A stretch of DNA of 64,000 nucleotides from Thermodesulforhabdus norvegica (GCF_900114975.1 NZ_FOUU01000009.1:1-64000); one strand, 5' to 3'. Positions 1 through 9,837 are shown, numbered from the stretch's first letter. Notes: a model not told the origin generated them from the sequence alone. Made by a program: numbers and translations.

Positions 1-261
1 CAGTTCACCGATCTTTTCCCTGTGCCGCTTGAGCTCCTTCTGGTAGACCGCCTCCATGGATTTCGGATTGACCTTGAGGGCCTGTGTGCCGAACTCAATG
101 AACGTATCGATCCATTGCTGGATCTCGCTCTGCTTCAGATCGTGCTCGCGCGCCACGTCCACGATGGTCTTGTGACCCTTGAGGACCTCCAGCACGATCT
201 CCCTTTTACGATTGGCTGTCCATCTTTGGATACGAACCGGCTTGACGACTTTCCCTTCCAT
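1..261 (-). CDS. IS3-type transposase OrfA (partial, runs off window)
   Basis: The ATG at 261 opens a frame that stays open to base 1 (87 codons). The N-terminal region reads as a helix-turn-helix of the COG2963/InsE type: basic start (residues KRE around 20), then VARE-H-LKQSEIQQWI as the recognition helix region, followed by a charged helical tail. This is the DNA-binding subunit that recognises the terminal repeats in IS3-like elements. A decayed relative lies at 23222-23506. Family assignment rests on the motif pattern only; the catalytic OrfB would be outside the window. Confidence 0.7.
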   Translation of the reverse strand, partial: MEGKVVKPVRIQRWTANRKREIVLEVLKGHKTIVDVAREHDLKQSEIQQWIDTFIEFGTQALKVNPKSMEAVYQKELKRHREKIGEL

Positions 262-330
262 CACGCTCCCCCTTTCCAGGACCAGATTTACCTCTTATTA
301 CTGGTCCAGTCCAGTTGGGGGTCACTATAC
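1..330 (-). mobile_element. End of an IS3-like insertion sequence
   Basis: The left edge of the window lies inside an insertion sequence whose outer end reads GTATAGTGACCCCC on the minus strand (317-330). The same 14 bases end a second, decayed copy at 23493-23506, which identifies them as the element terminus. The element has landed inside a namZ-like gene: protein homology to that family stops exactly at this end. Only the orfA side of the element is in the window, so its full length and the other terminus cannot be seen. Confidence 0.75.
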
Positions 331-1045
331 CCTCCAATAAAACCATTCCCGGATAGACAAGAGCCGTCTCGTAAGACGGCATGTTCGGAGAAGGAAATAT
401 CCAGCGAAGACCCGTTTCCGGATGGTGCAAGTCCGGAGACCAATTCTCCATGGTTATTACCTGGATGTCCACGTCCAGACCTTTTTCCATGGCCACCCAC
501 AGTGCATACTCCCCGGGAGTCAGTCCATGGCGCATGGGAAGGAGATACCTACCGACAAAGGATCGATAGCCCGGCTCCACTACGTTGCCTTCAACGACAT
601 CTGTCCCGATCGGATTGGGACGATCCAGGATTATTACGCGCACATCGCGTCCGGACAGAGCCTCCAGCACCAGCCCCATGGTCGTCATGTAGGTGTAAAC
701 CCTTGTTCCTACATCCTGCAGATCTACAAGCAAATAATCGATATCTTCAAACAGCTCAGGTGGAGGGGAAAACATGGGCCCGTAAAGGCTATAGATGGGG
801 ATCCCAAGAGCGGGATGGAATTCGTGGCCGGACTCTATCATGTTTGCCTGTTTTTCCGAAAAGAAACCGTGCTGAGGTGAAAGGATAAACCGGAGCCTAA
901 TCCCGTTTTTTACCAGTTCTTCAGGAAGCGGCCGTAAAGTTCCCGTAACCGATGCCTGATTACAGAGCAGTGCAACGGAACCTAAGCGTAGCCTCCGGGG
1001 CAAATTTCTGATCAGCCTATCACAACCGAGAACCGTCGCGGCCAT
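331..1045 (-). pseudogene. NamZ/DUF1343-family protein, truncated by IS insertion
   Basis: The frame begins at ATG 1045, one base after the stop of the upstream gene (a TTG at 1057 is possible but less likely). It resembles the DUF1343 family (NamZ exo-beta-N-acetylmuramidase, peptidoglycan recycling): CNQASVT near the start, SPQHGFF, DLQDVGTR-YTY, LDRPNPI, the M-HGLTPGEYA block, and PSPNMP. About 238 of roughly 380-400 family residues remain. After LLEG the reading frame passes into the IS terminus and adds unrelated residues, so the C-terminal third is missing. The gene was probably translated together with 1047-1589. It is judged non-functional unless the truncated domain folds alone. Confidence 0.8.
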
Positions 1046-1046
1046 T

Positions 1047-1589
1047 TTAGAAATCAACCACGCCGGAATCTTCTAAATAGGATATCAATTCATTGGCCCT
1101 TTCGTAAGCCCTGTCGTTTTCCCTATCAGAAAATACGCTAACCTTTCCCGACGGTAAAACCGCTACCTGAAGGACAACCGTGTCAGTTTCCTGATCTTTC
1201 GGCTTTACCTCCAGAATCTCAATTCCCCCGGATGATGACTGTCTTCTCAGGACGGTATATTTATGCTCGAGCAACTCACACACTCTCTTGACGTAAAGGC
1301 CACCCGCATAGGTCCGCAAAATACGCCTAATTTCGTTTCCCCAGTCTTTAACTTTCTTTACGTAAAAAGGATGGGGTTCGAACTCAAGATTCCCGTCTTT
1401 AAAAAATATTTTACCACCTTCACACCTCAAAAGGATTCCTTCAAAGCTTTGCGGCTGATCGGGTGGCCGACCTGTTTTTTTCTTTACATATTCCGTAAGT
1501 ATTAAAAGCACTGACTTAGGGGGAATAAGCTTGAGCAGGCCGGGTTCTCTCAGCTGGCCTATAGCCAAAGGCCTTCTGGCATCTGACAT
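1047..1589 (-). CDS. Conserved-looking hypothetical protein, 180 aa
   Basis: ATG 1589 is preceded by GGAGG at an 8-base spacing, and the stop is one base before the namZ-like start, so the two were one transcript. The protein is soluble, with no signal peptide or membrane segment. A lysine-rich middle (EYVKKKTGRP) is followed by mixed alpha/beta sequence with no catalytic motif I can name. The last 60 residues (VLQVAVLPSGKVSVFSD, then a helical end) could be a small dimerisation or ligand-binding domain. Function not recognised. Its divergent neighbour glcD leaves about 105 bases for two promoters. Confidence 0.6.
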   Translation of the reverse strand: MSDARRPLAIGQLREPGLLKLIPPKSVLLILTEYVKKKTGRPPDQPQSFEGILLRCEGGKIFFKDGNLEFEPHPFYVKKVKDWGNEIRRILRTYAGGLYVKRVCELLEHKYTVLRRQSSSGGIEILEVKPKDQETDTVVLQVAVLPSGKVSVFSDRENDRAYERANELISYLEDSGVVDF

Positions 1590-1694
1590 ACTGTGTTCCT
1601 CCAGAATAAAAGACTTCAGAGCTTTTTAAAAAAGCCGATTGAATGTAGAATAATTTCGACTAAAAATCTACGGTATCCATGACCAGAGGGTAAA

Positions 1695-3092
1695 ATGAAT
1701 CCTGAGAAGTTCGTCCGGGAATTGGAATCCATATTTGATTCCGACGCTGTTCTAACCTCATCTGAGGATTTAGTTGCTTACGGCTACGATGCCAGCAGGC
1801 TTCAGGGAATCCCTTTATGCGTTGTCTTTCCATCATCGTCACAGCAACTCTGTGAGCTTTTTGATAGATCTGTCCGTTACGGAATTCCCGTCTTCCCTCG
1901 AGGTGCGGGAAGTGGAATGACAGGGGCGGCCGTGCCATTAGAGCGCGGTATTGTCGTTTCTATGGAAAGAATGAACCGGATCATAGACATTGATACGGAA
2001 AACATGACCTGCGAAGTCGAGCCGGGTGTGGTTACGGGAGTCCTTCAAGCGGAAGTAGAGAAATACGGCCTTTTCTACCCACCGGATCCTTCCAGCCTTC
2101 AATTTTCCACAATCGGGGGGAACGTGGCTACAGGAGCAGGAGGTCCAAGGGCGGTCAAATACGGTGTAACCCGCGATTACGTTATGTGGCTTGAAACGGT
2201 TGTTCCAATAGGGCGAGTTATAAAAACCGGGAGCAAGGCTATAAAAAGCGTGGTCGGATACGATCTCACAAGGCTGCTCGTGGGATCAGAAGGAACACTG
2301 GGTATATTTACCCGCATAGGTTTAAGATTAATACCTGCTCCGGACCCCTCCTGGCTAATACTTGTGACCTTCTCTTCTCCACATGCCGCTGCTGATCTCG
2401 TATGCAACATTCTCAAAAGCCGCTTTATTCCTTCCGCTCTGGAATTCATGGATTCCAGCGTTCTGAATATAGTCGACACATCAGGAATAGCCATACCACC
2501 GGGAACTGAGGCGGCAATTCTTATAGAAGTAGACGACCCTTTGTTTGTGCGTGAAAGGGTTATGAAAGACATTCATCACCTCTGCCGCATTGGCGGCGCT
2601 CTGTCGATTGAACAAGCCAGAAGCGACGAAGAAAAGGCCCGACTGTGGAAGCTGAGACGGTCAATCTCCCCGGCTTTATCCAAAATACGGATCGGGAAAA
2701 TCAACGAAGATGTAGCCGTCCCCCGGAAGGTTCTGCCGGACCTTGTGGTCAGAATAAGGGAGCTCTCAAGAGAGGTCGATCTGCCCATACCCGTTTTCGG
2801 CCATGCAGGCGACGGAAATCTGCATGTGAATATCATGTACGATCCGAAAGATCCCGGCGAGCGCACCCGGGCTCAGACTGCCGTTTCGAGACTCTTCGAA
2901 ATAGTTCTCAACTTAGGAGGCACAATATCCGGGGAGCACGGTGTTGGAATTGCCAAGACTCCTTTTGTAAGAAAAGAACTGTCCGATGACACCCTTGAAC
3001 TGATGTGGAAAATAAAGCGGGCATTCGATCCCAGAAATATCCTCAATCCCGGGAAATTATTCATCCCTAATCATGCCTTCATAGGCCGTTAA
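1695..3092 (+). CDS. glcD: FAD-linked oxidase, glycolate oxidase GlcD / D-lactate dehydrogenase family
   Basis: This 465-residue protein has the full family layout. An N-terminal PCMH-type FAD-binding domain includes FPRGAGSGMTGAAVP near residue 70, which contacts the flavin pyrophosphate, and the PPDPSS and GGNVATGAGG blocks. A C-terminal substrate-binding cap ends with FGHAGDGNLH and SGEHGVG (about residue 412). It oxidises 2-hydroxy acids (D-lactate or glycolate) and passes electrons to an acceptor, often a neighbouring iron-sulfur subunit; none is next to it here. The start is the ATG after GAGGGT. pyk follows 51 bases downstream on the same strand, which suggests co-transcription and a lactate/pyruvate link. 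Exact substrate cannot be read from sequence. Confidence 0.9.
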   Translation: MNPEKFVRELESIFDSDAVLTSSEDLVAYGYDASRLQGIPLCVVFPSSSQQLCELFDRSVRYGIPVFPRGAGSGMTGAAVPLERGIVVSMERMNRIIDIDTENMTCEVEPGVVTGVLQAEVEKYGLFYPPDPSSLQFSTIGGNVATGAGGPRAVKYGVTRDYVMWLETVVPIGRVIKTGSKAIKSVVGYDLTRLLVGSEGTLGIFTRIGLRLIPAPDPSWLILVTFSSPHAAADLVCNILKSRFIPSALEFMDSSVLNIVDTSGIAIPPGTEAAILIEVDDPLFVRERVMKDIHHLCRIGGALSIEQARSDEEKARLWKLRRSISPALSKIRIGKINEDVAVPRKVLPDLVVRIRELSREVDLPIPVFGHAGDGNLHVNIMYDPKDPGERTRAQTAVSRLFEIVLNLGGTISGEHGVGIAKTPFVRKELSDDTLELMWKIKRAFDPRNILNPGKLFIPNHAFIGR

Positions 3093-3143
3093 TTAAACCG
3101 TGGCAGAAGTCGTCCTGACAAAAGAAAACCACGGAGAAAACCG

Positions 3144-4589
3144 ATGAAACCGGACATAAGAAGAACAAAGATCGTGGCAACCGTCGGGCCGGCCAGCTCT
3201 TCATCGGGCATGATAAGACAGTTGATAGAGGCGGGCGTTAATGTATTCAGGCTGAATTTTTCCCATGGAGACCACAGGTCTCATGAAGAAGTAATCGACA
3301 CAATTCGCAGGGTTTCTTCTGAAAGGCACCTACCGGTAGGGATCCTGCAGGATCTTGGCGGTCCCAAAATTCGGCTGGGAGTGCTCAGCAGAGATCCCCT
3401 GATCCTGCCTTCAGGTACTTACGTGCATCTTTTCCCAGGATCAGTCTCCAATCGCGATGAATTTATACCCGTACAATACCACTTTCTGTTGGAAGATATC
3501 TCCGAAGGGGATCCGATCTTAATGGCAGACGGCACTATTGAGATGTTGGTGGAAAAAAAAGAGAAGGAATCGCTCATTGCGCGCATAATCGTGGGAGGGA
3601 TCATTCGATCCTACAAAGGGGTTAATCTACCATCAAGCAATCTTCGTATCAAAGCTTTCACCGACAAAGACCACGACGATCTCATTTTCGGCCTCAAAAA
3701 AGAGGTTGACTTCATAGCGCTTTCTTTCATACGTCATGAAGATGATCTCAATCCCGTCTTTGACGCCTTAAAAGATCAGGACTACAGGCCGGCCGTAATT
3801 GCCAAGATCGAGAAACCTCAGGCCGTCGAGCGGCTGCAACAAATCCTACAGAAGGTCGACGGTGTAATGGTTGCAAGAGGGGATCTCGGCGTTGAGATGC
3901 CACTGGAAAGGGTCCCCATACTCCAAAAAGCCATTATTGAAGCGGCGCGTCTCAAGGCCAAACCGGTCATAACGGCAACACAGATGCTTGGAAGCATGAC
4001 GGACAACCCCCGACCAACTCGGGCAGAAACATCCGATGTCGCGAATGCCATACTAGACGGAACCGATGCCGTGATGCTATCTGAAGAAACGGCCCTGGGA
4101 CGGTATCCAATTGAAGCCGTTAAGACTATGCACAGGATAGCGGTGGAAACGGAGCGGCACATTCAACACCTGCTAAGGGGCGAAACGCTCCGTTCTTCAC
4201 CAGGAGTATCATCAGGGGACAACACCGATGTTAATGAAGCCATCGGAAAGTCGGCCTGTACCATAGCGGAAGAGCTTGAAGCAGTTGCCATAGTTGCATC
4301 AACAGAATCCGGTACCACCGCACGCATCGTATCGAAGTTTCGCCCCAGAGCGCCAATAGTGGCAATTACCCATGATGCCTATACGTACAGAAAGCTGTCT
4401 CTATCCTGGGGGGTCTTCCCGGTTCTCACACCTAAATTTGCCACGACCGACGAAATGTTTGACCTAGCACGAAAATGGGCCGTGAGTCAGGGAATAGCGC
4501 GTTCTGGAGACGTTCTCGTTATCACGGCAGGCGTTCCTGTAGGAATCAGAGGCACAACAAACCTCATTAAGGTACTAAAGGTAAGTTAA
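3144..4589 (+). CDS. pyk: Pyruvate kinase
   Basis: At 481 residues it is typical for bacterial pyruvate kinase, which converts phosphoenolpyruvate and ADP to pyruvate and ATP. Visible signatures are TKIVATVGPAS at the N-terminus, RLNFSHGDH, QDLGGPKIRLG (about 68-78), the IAKIEKPQAVE active-site segment, MVARGDLGVEMP (about 241-252), and ITATQMLGSM. The C-terminal regulatory domain is present (EAIGKSACTIAEEL onward). The ATG follows ACGGAG at good spacing. It is probably co-transcribed with the glcD-type oxidase and ends convergently against tyrS, with 51 bases between the stops and no convincing terminator there. Confidence 0.97.
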   Translation: MKPDIRRTKIVATVGPASSSSGMIRQLIEAGVNVFRLNFSHGDHRSHEEVIDTIRRVSSERHLPVGILQDLGGPKIRLGVLSRDPLILPSGTYVHLFPGSVSNRDEFIPVQYHFLLEDISEGDPILMADGTIEMLVEKKEKESLIARIIVGGIIRSYKGVNLPSSNLRIKAFTDKDHDDLIFGLKKEVDFIALSFIRHEDDLNPVFDALKDQDYRPAVIAKIEKPQAVERLQQILQKVDGVMVARGDLGVEMPLERVPILQKAIIEAARLKAKPVITATQMLGSMTDNPRPTRAETSDVANAILDGTDAVMLSEETALGRYPIEAVKTMHRIAVETERHIQHLLRGETLRSSPGVSSGDNTDVNEAIGKSACTIAEELEAVAIVASTESGTTARIVSKFRPRAPIVAITHDAYTYRKLSLSWGVFPVLTPKFATTDEMFDLARKWAVSQGIARSGDVLVITAGVPVGIRGTTNLIKVLKVS

Positions 4590-4640
4590 CCGGAGCCGTC
4601 TCCATCCCGTAAAGGTGAGTGTATCATCCCGCAATGCAGA

Positions 4641-5924
4641 TTAAGCGACAACAACCCTCTTGATTTTTTTCTTCCCCGCTTTGAGAACAATTGAACCGTC
4701 TTTCACAAACTCACCGGTTACGACGGTGTTGATATCCCTGATTCGTTCTCCGTTGATGTAAGCTCCGCCTTGAGCAATAAGCCTGCGGGCAGCACTTTTC
4801 GATTCACAAAGCCCGGCTTCGTAAAAAAGATCGTAAACAGGTATGCCCTCCTCCAGACGATCCTTCGGCAGGTTCCAGGAAGGCATTTCCTTTTTATCCA
4901 CCTCAATCCTTCTGGGAATTGAACTTCCGGGAAGAATATCAGGGGCAATATCTACGGTCCCGAAAGCACTACAGGCAGCCCTGTAAACCTCTTCGGCTTT
5001 GTCTTTACCGTGTATCAGCGCAGTTACTTCATAGGCAAGTATGCGCTTACAGGGAATAAGTTCTTCACCCTCCAGCGACGACAGAGCATCAATTTCTTCG
5101 ACAGGCAGGAATGTGAACATCTTCAGGAATCGGACAACGTCTCTATCGTCTACGTTAACCCAGTACTGGTAAAAGTCAAAGGGAGACGTTCTCTCGGGGC
5201 TGAGCCAAACTGCACCCTGCGCAGTCTTTCCCATCTTGGCGCCGGATGCGGTAGTTACCAGCGGAAAAGTCAGTCCGTAAGCCTGTTTGCCCAGTTTCTT
5301 CTTTATCAAATCAATTCCCGCGACTATGTTTCCCCACTGATCTCTCCCTCCCATCTGCAGAAGACAGTCGTACTCCCGGGCAAGGTAATAGAAATCGTAA
5401 GCCTGTAAGAGCATGTAATTAAACTCTATGAAATTCAAACCCGTTTCCAGTCGCTGTCGATAGCTTTCTGCGGCAAGCATACGATTCACGCTGAAGTGAC
5501 GCCCTATATCCCTCAGGAATTCGATATATTTCAGCTCCACAAGCCAGTCAGCATTGTTCAGAAAAAGAGCTTTTCCGTCAGAAAAATCGATCAACTGTGC
5601 CAGTTGATCCTTTATACACCTCGCATTATGTTCCAGTTCATCCCGGGTCATAAGCTTTCGCATTTCCGTTTTTCCACTGGGATCACCAATAAGCCCCGTC
5701 CCACCGCCCAGGATGGCGATGGGTCTATGGCCGTATCTCTGCATGTGAACTAGTGCAAAGATGGGCAGCAGGTGTCCAACATGAAGGCTATCCGCCGTCG
5801 GATCGAACCCCACGTAGCAAACGGCCGGGTGTGAAAGATATTCTTCCAATCCATCCCTATCGGTAACCTGCTCGATAAACCCACGTCTTTCGAGCTCGCC
5901 AAGAACCGTACCAGTTTTGCCCAC
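4641..5924 (-). CDS. tyrS: Tyrosyl-tRNA synthetase
   Basis: Class I aminoacyl-tRNA synthetase charging tRNA-Tyr. The HIGH-like motif appears as HVGHL within DPTADSLHVGHLLPIF, the KMSKS-like loop as KMGKT in SGAKMGKTAQGAVWL, and the tyrosine pocket as QAYDFYYL and GGRDQWGNI. The last 65 residues form an S4-like RNA-binding domain (KSAARRLIAQGGAYING). I chose GTG at 5924 because the GGAGG that overlaps the rny stop lies 7 bases before it; a TTG at 5930 would sit one base from that site. It is cotranscribed with rny just upstream. Confidence 0.95.
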   Translation of the reverse strand: MGKTGTVLGELERRGFIEQVTDRDGLEEYLSHPAVCYVGFDPTADSLHVGHLLPIFALVHMQRYGHRPIAILGGGTGLIGDPSGKTEMRKLMTRDELEHNARCIKDQLAQLIDFSDGKALFLNNADWLVELKYIEFLRDIGRHFSVNRMLAAESYRQRLETGLNFIEFNYMLLQAYDFYYLAREYDCLLQMGGRDQWGNIVAGIDLIKKKLGKQAYGLTFPLVTTASGAKMGKTAQGAVWLSPERTSPFDFYQYWVNVDDRDVVRFLKMFTFLPVEEIDALSSLEGEELIPCKRILAYEVTALIHGKDKAEEVYRAACSAFGTVDIAPDILPGSSIPRRIEVDKKEMPSWNLPKDRLEEGIPVYDLFYEAGLCESKSAARRLIAQGGAYINGERIRDINTVVTGEFVKDGSIVLKAGKKKIKRVVVA

Positions 5925-5936
5925 CAGCAAACCTCC

Positions 5937-7496
5937 TTACTTAGCGTATTCAATGGCACGAGATTCCCGTATGACGGTGACCTTAATCTGACCCGGGTAG
6001 GTCATTTCGGCTTCAATGCGCTTCGCTATGTCACGACTGAGCAACACTATATCCGCATCGCCAACAACATCACTTTCAACCATAACTCTCAATTCTCTAC
6101 CCGCCTGAATTGCGTAAGCCTTGCTCACACCGGGGAACTCACGGGCTATCCTTTCCAGCTCCTCGAGCCTTTTCACATAAGTCTCCAGCAACTCCTTTCT
6201 GGCTCCCGGTCTCGCACCGGAAAGGGCATCGGCAGCCTGTACCAGGACGGCCAGCACAGATTCAGGCGGTACATCATCATGATGTGCGGCTATAGCATGA
6301 ACAATAGTCTGCGATTCACCGTACTTCTTAGCCAGGTCGGCTCCGATAAGAGCATGCGGGCCTTCAACTTCATGATCAACAGCCTTCCCTATGTCGTGCA
6401 GAAGCCCTGCCCTTTTTGCTTCCTTCTGATCCAGTCCGAGTTCTGCGGCCATAATCCCGCAGATAAAGGCCACTTCCAGTGAATGATTAAGCACATTCTG
6501 CGCATAACTGGTTCGATACTTAAGTTTACCCAGCAGGCGAATGAGCTCCGGATGCAGACCATAAACCCCTACATCAAAAGTCGCCTGCTCTCCTGCCTCC
6601 TTTATCGCCTGCTCCACCTCTTCGGTCACTTTCTCCACAACTTCTTCAATCCTTGCGGGGTGAATACGACCGTCGGAGATCAACCTTTCAAGAGAAATCC
6701 TCGCAACCTCACGCCTTATGGGGTTAAACGCCGACAGTATAACCGCTTCTGGAGTGTCGTCTATGATCAGATCCACCCCCGTTACGGCCTCAAGAGTTCT
6801 GATATTGCGGCCTTCACGACCGATGATCCGGCCTTTCATTTCTTCGTTAGGAAGAGTAACCACAGAGACGGTTTTCTCCGCTACATAATCTCCGGCATAG
6901 CGCTGTATCGCAAGGGCAATAATGTCACGAGCCTTCCTATCGGCAATCTCTCTGGCCTCGGCCTCAATCCTCTTAATAAGCATGGCCGCATCTCTTTTGG
7001 CCTCCTCTTCAATAGACTCTATCAGCATCTCCTTCGCTTCCTGGACCGACATTCCGGCTATTCGTTCCAGAGTCCGCCTCTGTTCCTCCATGATTAGCCG
7101 AATTTCCTCTCTCTCCGCAGCTATTTCTCGCTCACTCCGCTCAATCTCGCGCTCACGAGCCTGCAAGGCCTTTTCTTTCTGCTCCAGCTGTTCGGCTTTT
7201 CTCTCAAGGTTTTCTTCCTTCTGAACCAGCCGCTTTTCAAGGATCTGCAATTCCCGACGGGTATCTCTGGTTTCCCGCTCAAATTCGGCCTTCATCTGCA
7301 ACAGCGTATCCTTCGCCTGAAGGATCGCCTCTTTTTTTATTGCTTCGGCCTCTTTTTTGGCACTGGCTACAATATCCCTGGCCTGATCTTCCAGATCCTG
7401 AATCTTTCTCTGCTGAACCAATCGATATACCAGAACGCCGGTAGCCGCACCCACAACGAGGCCGATTAAAAGAATCAACACCGTTCCACCTGACAT
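5937..7496 (-). CDS. rny: Ribonuclease Y
   Basis: Membrane-anchored endoribonuclease that starts mRNA decay. Order of domains: an N-terminal membrane helix ([21 protein letters not shown]), a long charged coiled coil to about residue 190, a KH RNA-binding domain with [12 protein letters not shown], and an HD domain with the metal ligands in [12 protein letters not shown] and AAHHDD. ATG 7496 is preferred because GGGGGA lies 7 bases before it; an in-frame GTG at 7511 is the alternative. tyrS follows immediately. The 6S RNA gene lies directly upstream on the same strand, an arrangement also seen in other proteobacteria. Confidence 0.95.
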   Translation of the reverse strand: MSGGTVLILLIGLVVGAATGVLVYRLVQQRKIQDLEDQARDIVASAKKEAEAIKKEAILQAKDTLLQMKAEFERETRDTRRELQILEKRLVQKEENLERKAEQLEQKEKALQAREREIERSEREIAAEREEIRLIMEEQRRTLERIAGMSVQEAKEMLIESIEEEAKRDAAMLIKRIEAEAREIADRKARDIIALAIQRYAGDYVAEKTVSVVTLPNEEMKGRIIGREGRNIRTLEAVTGVDLIIDDTPEAVILSAFNPIRREVARISLERLISDGRIHPARIEEVVEKVTEEVEQAIKEAGEQATFDVGVYGLHPELIRLLGKLKYRTSYAQNVLNHSLEVAFICGIMAAELGLDQKEAKRAGLLHDIGKAVDHEVEGPHALIGADLAKKYGESQTIVHAIAAHHDDVPPESVLAVLVQAADALSGARPGARKELLETYVKRLEELERIAREFPGVSKAYAIQAGRELRVMVESDVVGDADIVLLSRDIAKRIEAEMTYPGQIKVTVIRESRAIEYAK

Positions 7497-7617
7497 ATGC
7501 GTGTCCCCCACGACAGTTAATTTGAGCCACCCATCGGCGGCCGTAACAGTAAAACCGAACGAAAGGACCTGATATCTCGGATCAAACTATAAGGTGATGC
7601 TGGGAGGGCTACACAGG

Positions 7618-7808
7618 AAGAATAATCAGTCCCCGGGATGCCGTGTCGGCAGTCGGTCTTGAACCGATTCGTCTAGGTGGGCGCCACATTACTCCTTCAG
7701 GCAATTCCCGAAGGAATTGCACACCAGAGCAAGAGGCGGCTCCCTCGTCTCATGGTGTTGGCTCAGGGACCTTTCTACCAATCACCAACATCCCAGGGAC
7801 TTCTTCAA
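7618..7808 (-). ncRNA. ssrS: 6S RNA
   Basis: On the minus strand this region has the parts of 6S RNA, which mimics an open promoter and sequesters sigma-70 RNA polymerase. A closing stem pairs AGTCCCTGGGATG (7789-7801) with CATCCCGGGGACT (7628-7640). Next to it is GGTCCCTGAGCC, as in E. coli GTCCCCTGAGCC. The conserved AATGTGGCGC lies in the central region, followed later by GGTTCAAGACCGA. An apical hairpin GCAATTCC-GAA-GGAATTGC-type sequence lies near 7700-7719. The ends are estimated from the pairing and may be off by several bases. It lies between glmS and rny. Confidence 0.9.
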
Positions 7809-7840
7809 ATCCTCAAGCAACTTACCCTTGACTATATCCT

Positions 7841-7860
7841 AAAACCCTGAAACTTCAGGG
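7841..7860 (-). terminator. Candidate weak terminator after glmS
   Basis: CCCTGAA (7845-7851) and TTCAGGG (7854-7860) form a perfect 7-bp stem followed on the minus strand by TTTT (7844-7841). It lies 120 bases beyond the glmS stop and just ahead of the 6S RNA, so it could end glmS transcripts. The short U-run makes it weak. Confidence 0.4.
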
Positions 7861-7980
7861 CGTGCTCCCGATGCATCACCCGTTTATCCGAGCATCCTTG
7901 CACTAGAATTCTATGATTCTACTCGCCATTCAGTCAAGCGAATTATGCCACCTGGTGTCAATCACGACAAAGAAGGAGTT

Positions 7981-9825
7981 TCACTCAACGGTTACGCTTT
8001 TAGCCAGGTTTCTGGGTTGATCAACATCGGTGCCCCGTTCAACGGCAACGTAGTAAGCAAGGAGTTGCATGGGCAACACAAAAAGTAAAGGGCTCAGTAA
8101 ATCATGGCATATCGGAACTTTGAAGATGTAGGAGAGCTTACTTTCAAGACCTGCCTCTTGGGCAGCAAGTTCGTCTGCTACTAGAAAGACTCTACCACCT
8201 CTGGCCTCAACCTCCTGAAGGTTGCTTCTTATTTTTTCGCCAATAACTCCGTGCTGCATGAGGCACACAACCGGAAGGTTTTCGTCTACCAGTGCTATCG
8301 GGCCGTGTTTCATTTCTCCTGCGGCATAGCCTTCCGCATGAATGTAAGAAATCTCTTTGAGTTTCAGAGCACCCTCAAGGGCTATGGGAAAGAGAACGTG
8401 CCTCCCCAGATAGAGAGCACTCAGAGCATGATGAATATCCATCGCCCAGTCCTGCAGTATTTCATGACTTCCCAGAATCTCTTCCATAAGTCCCGGCATC
8501 CTCAGAAGATCTTCTTTAAACCTCAGGTGCAAATCGGTTTCACCCGCATTCCTGACGCAGGAAGCGTAAAGGACCATTAAGGCAAGAGCTGCAAGCTGGG
8601 CCGTAAAGGCCTTGGTCGAAGCAACTCCAATCTCCGGCCCGGCATGGGTATAGATAACCGCATCGGTCATTCTAGCAAGGCTACTACCTACAACATTTAC
8701 AATGCTGCAAGTGGGACATCCAGCATCCCGGGCCAACGATATTGCACCCTTCGTATCTGCCGTCTCTCCCGACTGGCTAATGCCCACTACAAGAGTTTTG
8801 CCGTCAAGAATCGGATCCCTGTAGCGGAATTCCGAAGCAAGCTCCACATTGCAGGGGATTCTGAGCATTGATTCGAACATATATTTCCCGACCAATGCCG
8901 CATGGTAAGATGTGCCACAGGCCGTAAAAACTATCCTCGACACATCTTTGAAAACCTCTTCCAGAAATGTTGCATACGGCAGGACGACCTTACCCGTTTC
9001 GAAGTTCATGTAGGGCTTTATCGTGTCCGAAACTGCCCTGGGCTGTTCGAATATCTCTTTCTGCATAAAATGCCGGTAATTGCCTTTCTCTGCAAGAACC
9101 GGGTTCCAGTCCACCGTCTCCAGAGGACGCGCTACCGGAGCACCGTCACGGTCGGTAATTTCAAACCCATTCCTCCTTATGACCGCAAAATCACCCTCCT
9201 CTAGGTAAACCACCCTGTTCGTAAAAGGAAGAAGGGCGGGAACGTCGGAGGCTACATACGTGCCGTCTTCAGAAGAACCAATGACCAGCGGGCTTTCCTT
9301 ACGAGCTGCGAACAATACATCGGGCATGACATCGCACAGAAAAACCACTGCATAGGTGCCTCTGATATTTTCAAGGCACATTCTTATGGCCTCTCCAGGG
9401 CTTGCTCCCTGCTTCCAGAAGAGATTTGCAAGGTGAACCAGAACCTCCGTGTCCGTGTCGGACTCAAAGATACAACCCTGATCTTCAAGCTTTTTCCTGA
9501 GATCAAAAGCATTCTCTATGATGCCATTATGAACCACCGTGAAAGGCCCAGCTTTATGGGGGTGAGCGTTTAGTTCAGAAGGGGCACCGTGCGTTGCCCA
9601 GCGGGTATGTCCGATACCGACAGAACCACGGATTTCAACCTGCTCAACCTTACTCACCAGGTTCTCTATTTTTCCCTCCGACCTGACCCTAATCGTCGTT
9701 TTATTCCAGGGGTTCCATACCGCAATGCCGGCACTATCATAACCCCTATATTCGAGTCTTCTGAGACCTTCCAATAGAATCGGAACGACTTCACGAGTTC
9801 CCACATAACCTATAATGCCGCACAT
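7981..9825 (-). CDS. glmS: Glutamine-fructose-6-phosphate aminotransferase (isomerizing)
   Basis: Makes glucosamine-6-phosphate from fructose-6-phosphate and glutamine, the first step to UDP-GlcNAc. The start is fixed at ATG 9825 because the family needs Cys2 as the N-terminal nucleophile (MCGIIGYVG); GGGGG precedes it. The N-terminal class II amidotransferase includes GHTRWATHG and HNGIIEN. Two SIS sugar-isomerase domains follow (FTACGTSYHA and SQSGETADT; then GRHVLFPIALEGALKLKEISY), and the C-terminus is the usual LAKSVTVE. At 614 residues it is normal length. A strong atp terminator lies directly upstream, so its own transcription start is unclear. No glmS ribozyme is seen. Confidence 0.96.
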   Translation of the reverse strand: MCGIIGYVGTREVVPILLEGLRRLEYRGYDSAGIAVWNPWNKTTIRVRSEGKIENLVSKVEQVEIRGSVGIGHTRWATHGAPSELNAHPHKAGPFTVVHNGIIENAFDLRKKLEDQGCIFESDTDTEVLVHLANLFWKQGASPGEAIRMCLENIRGTYAVVFLCDVMPDVLFAARKESPLVIGSSEDGTYVASDVPALLPFTNRVVYLEEGDFAVIRRNGFEITDRDGAPVARPLETVDWNPVLAEKGNYRHFMQKEIFEQPRAVSDTIKPYMNFETGKVVLPYATFLEEVFKDVSRIVFTACGTSYHAALVGKYMFESMLRIPCNVELASEFRYRDPILDGKTLVVGISQSGETADTKGAISLARDAGCPTCSIVNVVGSSLARMTDAVIYTHAGPEIGVASTKAFTAQLAALALMVLYASCVRNAGETDLHLRFKEDLLRMPGLMEEILGSHEILQDWAMDIHHALSALYLGRHVLFPIALEGALKLKEISYIHAEGYAAGEMKHGPIALVDENLPVVCLMQHGVIGEKIRSNLQEVEARGGRVFLVADELAAQEAGLESKLSYIFKVPICHDLLSPLLFVLPMQLLAYYVAVERGTDVDQPRNLAKSVTVE

Positions 9826-9837
9826 ACCGCACCCCCA

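Noticed and set aside
22-888. 288-codon plus-strand frame at the window start
   Set aside because: Crosses the IS end and the antisense of the namZ-like gene; Pro/Arg/Ser-rich and motif-free.
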